From Brachionus koreanus (lineage: Eukaryota; Rotifera; Eurotatoria; Ploima; Brachionidae), in contig PJRA01000198.1 in assembly GCA_016987375.1 (NCBI GenBank), forward strand, positions 776,404 to 840,403: DNA of 64,000 nucleotides. The letters are read 5' to 3'. The stretch's first letter is position 1; every line of letters starts with the position of its first letter. The notes below the pieces were generated by a model. The model ran no database searches, had not been told where the DNA came from, and saw nothing but the letters and a program-made list of their open reading frames with translations. Below, piece by piece: positions 46,923 through 57,700 of this stretch. The position numbers and the translations under genes are program-made.

Positions 46923-48158
46923 ATGATTAGAAACATTGATTCAGCAGTTCGATCATTTCGCACAAATCTAATCGATTTGGCGAATAGTCGCGACCATCTG
47001 ATAACCGAGGAGTTAATAGCTGAAGTGAAAGGAATTTTGAGCGCTTTAGACTCTTTAAAGTTAGATAACATGTTCGTAGTCGAGTCAAGCGAACTAAGAA
47101 ACCAAATAGCGCCCGAAGCGCTGCAAAATTTTCAAGCAGGTACTTTTGCCAGTTTACTCTGATACCTAAATTAATATTGAATTGTATATTTGAGGTTTGC
47201 TGCAAGTAATCGCTGATGGCGAGGCCATGCTCTATGAATTAAAAAACAATCTTGGAAAAAAAAATTTACAAAATTTGCAAGAGAATGAGATCAGGAATAT
47301 TAATTTTGCCAGTAGAGAAAGACTAAGAGGCTTTGTGCATAGTATTCATCCGTATTCGCACAAGGCCTATCAGCGGCTGGAAAACTACGCCAATGATCTT
47401 GGCTTGCGTAATAGATTCAAGTCCATTCGAAGTGAAATTGACAACAAAAATGAGAACAAATTAAAAGCATGGACTAATCGGACTGACAAGATTCCGGTCG
47501 AAGCACCCAAATTCAACACACCGAATTGGCGGGAGCACAATTTTGGACTCAGACGTAAAAAATTTTCACCATTTATTTTAGATTAAATTTTTTTTTTTTG
47601 TTATTTGAAAAATTTTGAAAAAAAATTTTTTTAATTTTTATTCTAAACTTTTTTTTAGATCATAATACAGAAACAGATAGATATGAAAATAGAGCTAGTT
47701 TGACAAACCGAAACGTTTCAGGATCGTACTATACTGATACAGTTAAATTTGATTTTCCTCTATACAAAAAACAAAATACAAGATTGACAGAGAATCAAAT
47801 AGAAAATTTGCAACCAACAGTTCAACATTCACCAAAAGTGCACTCTAGCATGAGTGCTTACAATTTACCCAAATCGCTTCCTAAAGAGACTTTTGAAGAC
47901 TCGAATTGGAAGAAGCATGCCATTGAAGCAGGCATCAATTTAGAATTCCCGGGTACTACTGAGCAAAAATCCAGGTTTGTTAAGCCAAAAAAATCCAATT
48001 ATAGAAATTTTGTGCTAAATCCTCAGCCAGACGTGTCCAGATTTCAACGACCATTTACTAGTGCAGCTACATATCCCATTCGAACAGAATATAGCCATAG
48101 ATACAAATTTCCAGACGCCAATCTTATTGACAAATTTCCTTGGATAAAGCAGTTTTAA
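46923..48158 (+). CDS. Unrecognised protein, possibly axonemal or ciliary
   Basis: Three exons (46923-47139, 47195-47554, 47659-48158) join in phase into 358 residues. The N-terminal 110 residues are helical and Leu-rich without membrane span or signal peptide. The C-terminal half is polar and Pro/Tyr/Phe-rich, with short motifs such as NWREH, NWKKHA, GTTEQKSRF and RTEYSHRYKFP. Such TExxxRY/F-P motifs are seen in microtubule inner proteins and other axonemal proteins, so a ciliary role is a guess from style, not from a recognised domain. Phase agreement at both splice sites and dense coding support a real gene. The frame before exon 3 has no ATG, so the exons are linked. Confidence 0.7.
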
Positions 48159-49507
48159 AGGCTTTAATTATGTGTTTTGGAAATTTTTTAATTCATTTAA
48201 ATTGCCATTCAAACACTTGACAAACAGAGTTTATTTAATTCTATTTTTTATAATATTTTTTGTTCAGATTTTAAATAAAAAAAAATTAATTCTATTATTT
48301 TTTTTCTTAAAAAATGGTCTTGTCTTAAATTTACTTAAAATTTCAAAATCTGATTTAAAATTTGACAAAAAACTGAATGAACAGCCCCGGGGTATGTAAA
48401 GTAGAAGTTTGTTCAAAGTCCAACAGATAGATAATGAAATTATATTTGTTATAGAGCTAATAATTGTTTTCTAAATATTTGTATAAAAAATTAGAATTTA
48501 TTTTTGTTTTTAAATAATAAAACTTGTTAATGAAATTATAATTAAGTCGATTTTTTTTTCTTAACTTATGGATCTAATTGTTAATAACACACACAGATAT
48601 AATTGTTTATTTTTTAAGAAGATTTTCTAAATTTTAAATTTTATTTTAGATTTAAACTTTCAAGACCAAACAAAGCTCTAATTTAATCAATTTGGTTCAA
48701 TTAAAGCATATGAAAGTAAACTAAATGATATTCTTTACAAAAATTAAAGTGTTTAAATTAATTTAAATTAAATGTCTTAAGGTTAAATGCGATCTAAATT
48801 AAATAAGCTGTTAAAAATTTGATTTGATTTTAATTAAGTCCTAACACTAAATTTACCTGAATTTTTTCTTCTGTTTTATTGAATTAAAATAAATTAGATA
48901 TTTAAATTTAAATCTATTTCTTGTTAGCAAAGCAAATTTTAATTAGAATTGAAAATTTTGAAATTGGAAAAGAAAATATTGTTTAAATTGCTTCAAATAT
49001 CATTAAACTCAATCTGTTGTCACTTTTTTTTTAATTTTATATTTATTAATTTACTTTATGTAAAAATGAATATTATCGCATTCAAATCATATTCTTTATT
49101 TGAATAAATATTTGCACTTTTTTAATTAGTTTAATTTAAAGTTTAATGGATTTGAATAAATAAAAATGGCACAATTGATGACATACACCGTTGTTTACAG
49201 TACAATGTCTGAAGAATTTTAAGTCGAATTTATTATGATGGTATTTTATGTTGTTTTGCATCTTCTCATGTGTATTTTGATTCCTATATTTGTCTAAAAC
49301 ATCTTGTTGTAAATTGGGCATTTTGTTTTATTTGTTGCTACTTTTACCTCAATATGAATTTTGAATTTTCCCTGGTGCGGTTGGCCTAGTTAATCTATAG
49401 AGTTCTTGTTTGTCAAAGTCATTTCTTAGATCTCATTATATATTATTATTATACATGTTAGTACTATGCTGTCTGTAGATTGTTCTTCTAGTTTTTTTTT
49501 GTTTTAA
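48159..49507. other. Intergenic; possible decayed zinc-finger remnant near 49250-49325
   Basis: No intact gene. On the minus strand at 49325-49253 a frame reads KCPIYNKMF, a stop, then IGIKIHMRRCK, resembling the CPxC...HxxxC finger found at the end of some LINE ORF2 proteins. It is broken by a stop and a lost Cys. The rest is AT-rich and shows nothing. Confidence 0.3.
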
Positions 49508-49723
49508 CACTAGAAGCACCAAACGAGTCATTTTGACTCGTTTGAAAAATTTTTAAAACCTTGTATCTTTTGAATAGAGTTTTCAAATAAATGTATGTTT
49601 TTGAATTATGTAGATTTTAAAATTCTCTTTAAAAAATTATATTACTTTATAAAATTATCGTAGTTTTTTTATAAAATATTTTTGAATTAAAAAGACATGA
49701 AAAAATGCTTGGTGCTTCTAGTG
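49508..49723. mobile_element. piggyBac-like MITE (216 bp) in a TTAA target
   Basis: Both ends abut TTAA (49504-49507 and 49724-49727), the target duplicated by piggyBac elements. The ends are a perfect 15-bp inverted repeat CACTAGAAGCACCAA. Just inside the left end is the hairpin ACGAGTCATTTTGACTCGT. There is no coding sequence. A related end may lie at 7984. Confidence 0.87.
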
Positions 49724-49727
49724 TTAA

Positions 49728-50812
49728 ACCAGAAACAAAGAATTGGAGGGGTCGACATTCTTTTTTGTGATAAAGAATTATAAGGATCAGCGAGCTGTTG
49801 AGAAACTTTTGTGATGCAATAGTTTCGATATGCTCGTTTGGGATGTTGAACAATCTCTTATATGTGATGTGCAATCATTAGCAATATTGTTTTGCACAAT
49901 TAATCGCAGAATTTATACACAGACTAAATTATAGATATTTTAAAATTCAAACATACAAACAAAACAAAAATTTTTCCTTTTCTGATAAACTAAAATTTAC
50001 TAAAATAAAATTAACAAAAAACACTGCAAAAAAGTGAAGCATACTTTGTGGCACCTATTTTTAGGGAAATCAAATCAATAATCGATCAAAATCTTATTGA
50101 TGTTTTATTTTTTGTCCTTTTCTTACATAACAAAAAACTCTTTAAGAAAAAAAAAAAGCGTAAATTTCAATTTATCAAAATAGGAAGAATTTTTCCTTTT
50201 AATTTTTTTTGAATTTCACGATACCAAATTATGAGTGATAAAAATTTTGTATCAGCTGATACATTTTCAGAACTATTTTTAGAAAAAAAGTTATTTTTAT
50301 TTAAAATTAAAATTTTTTTTCCTCCAAAAATCACAGTGCCTTTTGTTTAAATTCAAGAATATTAATTATTTATTTATTTCAATGAAAGCCTTTAAGGCGA
50401 TGTAAAAAAAAAAAATAAAAAAAGACAAGTTTTTGAAATAGTTCTAAATAAATAAATAAATTGTGTAAATAATGTTAATTATGTTTTTTTTCTTTCTACT
50501 TTAGTTAATTATTATTCAAGTTTTCTTTTCTCAATTTCAATAATACAATAGACAAAAAAAATAATTAGCCATTATAAAACAATTATACAAATTCTTATTC
50601 GATTGAATGAACATAATAAATGTAAGGTTAGTTTTGAATATTATTTCAATGAGTTAATGAGCTATTTAAAAAAATGGCGCTATTTTATTCTCATAAATTG
50701 AAAGACTAAGAAACCATGCAGATTAATAAATATTAAACAAAAAAAAAACCTAATGAATTTATTTATATTAAGCAAAATTCAATAAAAAATCTGTTCATGA
50801 CTAATATTTAAT
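49728..50812. other. Intergenic, no gene seen
   Basis: AT-rich 5' flank of the RNF168-like gene. No repeat or gene is supported. Confidence 0.4.
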
Positions 50813-51883
50813 ATGCCTTTGATACGTAGGGTCAGCACTCGGTCATCGACTAGGAAGACCGTGTCAATACCGAAACCGGACCCAATTGTTGAAAAAATCG
50901 ATGCATCGCCTCTTGACTGTACCATATCAGACGTCACTTGTCCAATTTGTCTGGAAATATGCATTGAGCCAGTCACAATGCCATGCAGTCACGAACTTTG
51001 TCTGCCTTGTTTCAAATCTATGACAGATTTAACCAATTTTTTGTGTCCAATGTGTCGGCAGCGAATTTCGACATGGTACCGAAACGCAGCCAATTCGAAC
51101 ACCCTTGTGAATCAAGAACGTTGGTCTTTTATCCAAAAGCACTTTGCCAATGAGATTAATAATCGCTTGGAGGGCAAAACCGCCCAGATAATTGCCAAAG
51201 AAATCGAAGACCATAAGAACGGCCTTGCTTCTTCGTCTGATTCGACACACGCTTGCTCGAAACCAGGGGAAATACGCAAAGAATATCAGGACTATCTACG
51301 TAAAGAACAGGAACGAATTCGTAAAGAAAAAGAAAATGAAGAAAAGCAAAGTCTAGAACTAATACAGAAATTAATACACGAAGAAGAGCGTCTTTCTCTA
51401 AATGATTATATAAACATGCTAAACAATACTCCAGTAGTTCAGAGATCAAGTACGGCCCAGCCTTTTAGAACTCTAACTAACACCAATACTCTAAATCGTC
51501 AAATAAACAATTTAAATAGTCATTTAATTCAGAGAGTTAATTCTTTTGATCAAACTGGCACACCGATCCGACCTAACCCAGCAGCCGAATTGAGCGAAAA
51601 TAGTGTGCCAGAGTCGAGTAGAGGCAGAGGTCGATTAAAGCGAAAGCATCGAAATTCGGCGCGTTCGTCAAATCAATCAGTTGATTCTCAAATGCAAGCA
51701 AGACCAAATTCAAGAGCAACGCGACTTAGAACAGACGAAGCTGCTTTGTCTGAAACTTCAAATTCAAGTATAAGAAATTCGGATTTAAGTAGTTTGAATG
51801 ATACAAGTGAAGCATCTAGCTCTGTTAGTGAAAATAACGGAAGCTCTACTAGACAGTTAAGACCTAGACGAGCTAAAGTTTAG
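50813..51883 (+). CDS. RNF168: RNF168-like E3 ubiquitin ligase
   Basis: A 356-residue single-exon protein. The C3HC4 RING finger spans about residues 43-84 (CPICLEICIEPVTMPCSHEL, CLPCF, FLCPMCRQR). After it come STWYRN and NTLVNQERWSFIQKHF, then a SKPGEIRKEYQDYL block and a long Glu/Arg/Lys helix to about 200 with LIQKLIHEEE, all in the order of vertebrate RNF168. That enzyme ubiquitinates H2A at double-strand breaks to recruit repair proteins. The C-terminal half is Ser/Asn/Arg-rich and ends RQLRPRRAKV; clear ubiquitin-binding MIU motifs beyond the helix are not obvious. An RNF169-type relative is the alternative. The ATG at 50813 is the first in frame. Confidence 0.82.
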   Translation: MPLIRRVSTRSSTRKTVSIPKPDPIVEKIDASPLDCTISDVTCPICLEICIEPVTMPCSHELCLPCFKSMTDLTNFLCPMCRQRISTWYRNAANSNTLVNQERWSFIQKHFANEINNRLEGKTAQIIAKEIEDHKNGLASSSDSTHACSKPGEIRKEYQDYLRKEQERIRKEKENEEKQSLELIQKLIHEEERLSLNDYINMLNNTPVVQRSSTAQPFRTLTNTNTLNRQINNLNSHLIQRVNSFDQTGTPIRPNPAAELSENSVPESSRGRGRLKRKHRNSARSSNQSVDSQMQARPNSRATRLRTDEAALSETSNSSIRNSDLSSLNDTSEASSSVSENNGSSTRQLRPRRAKV

Positions 51884-54631
51884 ATGTGATTTATCATGGT
51901 TTTTAAGGATTTCAATCCCGTTTAGCTTAAAAGTGTATTTTTTTTTAGACTTTTTTTTTCTGGATCAAAAATCGAATATTTGATTTAAGAATTTAAGTTT
52001 TCCTTTAATTCAAATTTTGTAAATCATTTCTTTTTAAAATAAATATAATTTTTGCTATTTTTTTTTTCTATTTTTTCTATTTTGTTTTAAATAAACTAAG
52101 CAATTAAAGCCTAAATGTGTTAATTGAAAAAAGGACTTTCTGAAAACAAAAAGCTATTCGAAATTAAATTATAAAAGCATATAAATAAACTTAATGAAAC
52201 ATACATACAAATTAATGGATAACTTATTAAGAAGATCAATCAATTCTGACAAGCTAATTCAAGATCTAATAAAAGAGTACAACGAAGCGATTGAACTAGA
52301 TGAAGGAGCACACTCAAAGTCAGCCCCAAGACCTACTATACTTGGTCAAATCAAAGAACAATCTAACTTATACTCATCGAGACTCTTCAGACGTTAAAAA
52401 TAATCAAATCATGGACTCAAAGGGATCATAGTCCCGTAGTTCATTCTGTCATTTATCCGAAAACCATCCATCTTCATAATGAAACATTTTTAAATAGTTG
52501 TTTATAAGTCACAAATCATGACTTGCAGATTAATTGTAATGAATTTTTTCTACAGGTCTTCAAGCGCATAAAACGCAGACCACTTTTTTAAAAATTGAAA
52601 CCAGATTTTTCAAAAGGCAAAGGCAATGTGAACTTTCATACAAAATTTCCAATACAAAAATTGAAAAATTCTTTAACTTTTGTTCTAATGATGAAAATTT
52701 TTTTCTGCAGATGACACAAAGTGAAACAACTGTTGTTTCACCCACTTCAGAATTCTGCAAAAATCCATTCAATATAATAATATTGAAAATAAATCGCAAT
52801 CAAGTTATTACTTATAGAATTAAAAATTTTTAAGTCCAAGTCTCGACTTTAATTTGTGAAAGACTTGTTAAGAGTTTGTTTGTTTTCTGTACCGAGCTAA
52901 TGCTCCTTCAGATTTAAAAATAAAACAATTAAAATAAAGTTAAACTATATATAAAAAAAAGGGTTAAATAGATTTAAATAAAATATAAAGAAAATTAAAA
53001 ACATAAATTGCTTAAATATTTGATAATATCCGACTTTATTATGTAATTGCTACCTTAAAATTTCTTCTTTTTTCCTTACTTTTATACAAGTCTGCATTTT
53101 ACAAAGCTTCCAATTGGTAATTGTCGAATTTTTAGTATTTATTTGGAAAAAATATGTGAATTAAGATAAAACATATGAAAAAAGACAAAATAAAAAAAAA
53201 ATTTTGTTTGACAATTTTGAAAAGATTTATTTATACATTGCATTACTGCTACTACTTGTAGTAATGCGATAAAGCGTGTTCAAAAAACACATCGCTTCAA
53301 ATTTTATTGATAAACCACTTAGGCAAACACCTTGACTTCACTTTAATTTAATCCAATTGAACAAATTTGTCTCAAGTAGCGGAAAATGACAAATAAAGAC
53401 AAAAAAAAGCTATATTTTTAATATTGAATAAAGGACATTTTTATGCACGCATCCCAAAGGGGCCGATTTCAACATGGTATGGATGGTTTAAAACCTAAGA
53501 ATTAAAAGTAATCCATGCACCATCTCGCAGGGTTTACGGTAAAGATAAATAAAAGTTTAAAATTTGAGATTTATTATTTTATTTATAGAGAATAAATTAA
53601 AAGATTATAGCTCTTCATTATTATAAAAAAAAATTAAAATATTTAAAAAACATTAATATTGGATTTGGTAGTTTTTTCTATTTTTCAAAACTGGAATAAT
53701 CATAGAATAAATCTTTAAAATAAAAAATAATATTAATCAAAATTCAGAGTTCTTCAACTAGCAAAATTAAGAAACAGCTTGTTAAGCATGATAAATAATA
53801 AATTATTGACAAGTGAATTTATTTAAAATAAATATCTCTTTTTATCTAAACGATGAAACGTTAAGTTTTAGTAGTATTAAATATTGTCTATCATGGGAAT
53901 ACAATTTACAATGAATAAACACACTATGAGTTTTTGTGGAATAGAAAAGAAATTTATGTTTTCATTTCTTGCTTCAGATAATAAAATTTAAACATAAACA
54001 AATCGAATCGTTTTAAAGAGGACACCTTATGAAATGATAAGATAAATTTGATTTATTCAAATAAAAGAAGCGCAAATCTGTCTTTATTGTACATAAATGT
54101 GCCATCAATTTATTTATTTTTTTTTTAATAAACTTTGTGTATTTAAAAGGCCGATTTAAATAAAAAAATATTAATATATTCACTAGATAAATTAAATTAC
54201 TTATTCAAATATTGCAAAAAAAAAAAAAAAACTAAGCTCTTGTAGCAAAGGTTAATATCTTATTTAGTCTTAGATGACATAAATTTAGAATACAAAATAT
54301 CATTATTGGGTAATATGGACAAAATTTTTTTATTTTTTACCTGACCAAATTTTCTATCCTAGGTCATTTAGCAATAGAAAAAAATTTGTTTTTAGAACAT
54401 GTTTGAATCAATCGTTTTTCTTTGATTAATTTAATAAATATTTGAGATTTTAGTTTTTTAATTTATAGATCAAACAGTTGATATTTCGCTAAATAATTTC
54501 AATTCTAAGCCTATTTTAAATATATAGAAATAAATGATACCAAACAGGTTCATAGTAACAACACTCGGCCTAGGTAGTTATAAGTTTTTTGCACATCTTT
54601 CCTCTTTTAAATTTAAAAATTTTATTAAGTC
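51884..54631. other. Long intergenic region with repeats, no firm gene
   Basis: About 2.7 kb. It holds a small ORF (52194-52397, listed separately), a stretch at 52484-52880 with AAGTCA-type motifs near both ends, and a repeat CTGTACCGAGCTAATGCTCC at 52888-52907 that resembles the reverse complement of 20772-20791. The 3' part should contain the promoter and signal-peptide exon of the laminin gene; one candidate ATG with a hydrophobic run is at 54097. Confidence 0.45.
52194..52397 (+). CDS. Small hypothetical ORF (67 residues)
   Basis: An ATG-started ORF with coding-like composition in an AT-rich desert. The product is charged and has no signal peptide or known domain (for example SDKLIQDLIKEYNEAIELDE). 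It could be a small gene or a remnant exon. Nothing nearby supports either. Confidence 0.25.
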   Translation: MKHTYKLMDNLLRRSINSDKLIQDLIKEYNEAIELDEGAHSKSAPRPTILGQIKEQSNLYSSRLFRR

Positions 54632-54724
54632 TTGGTGCAATGGTCGCTGTCTTGGGATGCAACCGAAACTAGCCTAGTGCACGCGAGACATTTTCGACGC
54701 GCGGACAATTTTTTAGAGAGAAAA

Positions 54725-57700
54725 ATGCGCGAAAAAAATGAAACATTTAATGGAAAATATTTGGTTAAAAAAAGTAGATCCAATGGGGCCAGATTTTTGA
54801 AAAAAACACTCAATTTTCTCAAGGCTTTCAATTGTAGAGGCAGATCCTGCTTTCGAATAGGAAACATTTTAGTTGGAAGATCAAATTTTATTTATGCCAA
54901 CTCAACATGTGGTTTGCATAAAGCAGAACGCTTTTGCATACTTGACCAAAACATGACTGGATTTGATGTATCAGACAGAACTTTTTTTTTCTCTGAAAAC
55001 AATAAAATCAAAGGATTTAAATGCATGCTATGCAATTCAGTACAAAAGTTTCATTACATCTACAATCCAAACAGTCATCGCATTGAAAATGTGATATTTT
55101 TGAATAGACCAAACAGAAATGAACTCGCATTGAAATGGTGGCAAGCCGAGAATGGCGAACAAAATGTTTACATCCAATTTGATTTAGAGTCACAATTTCT
55201 TTTATCAAATATTTATATTAATTTTAAATCCTATCCTCCAGGAGCTTTGGTTATAGAAAAATCACTTGATTACGGAATCACATGGCAACCAGTTGCTTAC
55301 TATTCAAGTAATTGTGCACATTATTTTCCCCATGTACCTGTTCGGTCTTCTTTTTTTTTTGAGCCTAAATGCACAGAACGCTATTCTAAATTTGATGGGC
55401 GTGAACTTATTTACCGGCCTTTATCAGGTTATAGATTAATGAATGGTTCAGATTTGTCTACACACTTAAAAATGACCAATTTGAGATTTCATTTTAGCGA
55501 GCTTTTAATGTTCGGTGATCAGCATATGTCTAAAAACAAAAATGTAATGATGAAATATTTTTACGCAATTAACGAAATTCGCATAATGGGCTCTTGCTTT
55601 TGCAATGGACATGCTAGTGTTTGCAAACAAATGGAAAATGTAGAATATGACAGATATGCAATTGATAGAATGGTTCATTCAAAATGTCTATGTGAACATA
55701 ACACTGAAGGAAATAATTGTGAAAAATGTCTGCCAATGTTTAATGACCAGGCTTGGATGCCAGCTAATCACAATGAACTAAACGAATGCAAAAAATGCGA
55801 ATGCAATGGCCATGCGATTAGTTGTCATTTTAGTACGGAAAGATTTATTCTAACTAATCGAACTTCTGGAGGAGTTTGCGACAATTGCATGCACAATACC
55901 CAAGGCGCTAATTGTGAAAAGTGCAAAGATGGTTTTTATCACGATACATCAGTTCCATTTTCAGCCCCAAACGCTTGCAAACGTATTTAATATTTTATGC
56001 TTAAAAAAAAAATTATCTAAAATTTTTTTCAAGCATGCAATTGTAATTTAAATGGATCAGAAAACTATCAGTGTAATTCGAGTGAATGTAAATGCAAAAA
56101 AAATGTAATAGGAAGAAGCTGTGACAAATGCAAGCCAGGTTACTGGAATTTGCAAGGATCCAATCCTGAAGGATGCCAAAGTAAATTTTTTAGATCCAAC
56201 AAAAATGACCATCAAAAATTAAACTCAAAAAAAATCTCTATCCATCTTTTGTCTTAAATTTACATAACATGTAAAGTGTGTTACATTAAAATTATTTAAA
56301 TTAAATTTTTAAGTTTAATTATAGTATCGAAAGATAAACTCTTTGAATTGAAATGATATTTTGAACTGATTATCAACTTCAAGATGCCTTTTTAAAAGCA
56401 ACCTTGATTTTAATATCAATGATAAGCTACAGAAGGTTTAGTTAATTTAATGGCTAGCTTTCTTAACTAGTCTTTTTATTGTTTTATTGACGGATAATAG
56501 TCTTTCAGATGATGATGACAGTCTTTTTGATATTTATTCTCTTAAAGTTCAAAAAATTAATTCACATTTTCTAAAATAGAGTTTGGAACTAAAAACTAAA
56601 ATTTTAGATTGAAATAGATTTTTTTCCAGAGCTCTAAGAAAGGTTATGTAAAATGTATCAGATGATATATAGTTTGTATCACTCAAATTCAGTATGTGCA
56701 GAAACTCTACAATTTAATCTAAATTATTTCTTAATGCATATAGTATCTTTCAGGCTTATGTCATCTGATACATTTTGCTGAACCATTCTTGGACCTCTGA
56801 AAAAAAATGTTTAAAGACTATTTTATTAAATTTTAATCGAAATTTATTAATTTAAATTAGTAAAATAGCGATATCAAAAAATTATACCCAAACTTCATAT
56901 TGGTTACAACAGTATTTCATTGGAAAAAACTGCCCTTTAAGACTTCAATTTTTAACGATCTTCAAGCTTCATATCTATACTTTGTTCATAAACCAAATTA
57001 AGATCTTGATTAAAATATCTAAATTGAACCAAATTTTTCTGTTAGCTAAGGTCCTAAATTAATTCTTTAATTAAGACACGATTTGGAGAGCACTTATTTG
57101 AAAGAGAATACGGTAATAGATTTAGAAACAATACTTTTTTTTAAATAGTAAATAAAAATAAAAATTTAAAAGCTAAATGACAGTTTAACAAAGAAGCATC
57201 GATTTTTTTTAAAATTAATTCCAGACTTGAGCAAAAGTCAAAAAAAAAGTATTTTTAAAGTCTTTTGAAAATCAAGTCAGAGACTTGAGTTGAAGAAAAA
57301 TTTAAATTCAAGTCTTTTGACTTACAATATTTCTTTCAATTTTGCTACCATGATCACAAACTCAAATGTTTTGGTATACAAGAAAAAATCAAATAATATT
57401 TGATCATTTGTTTATGTGGTAATGTTTTCTTTTGTTTTCATAAGAGAAAAGAATTTTCTCCTATAAGTTTTAGACTGGCTTAGGAAAAAAGGAATCGTTT
57501 TTTATAATCTAACTCAAACAAAATTAGCATAAGGTTTATTTACAAAAAATAAAAAAATTGAAAGCGACATCTGTGAACATTTTTAAAAGACTATTTTTCG
57601 AAATAAAAAATTTAAAACTCAAGTCAAAAGACTTGACTTTACTTTAACTTTATGACTTTTGAACAACTCTGATTAATTCACAAAATGAATGGAAAAGCTT

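Noticed and set aside
52560..52799. 79-codon minus-strand ORF in the RNF168-laminin gap
   Set aside because: AT-rich, with no domain, and inside a likely non-autonomous repeat.
54632..54724. Laminin start at 54632
   Set aside because: The codon is TTG, and the extra residues are not signal-like. The open frame there is probably the 5' part of an internal exon.
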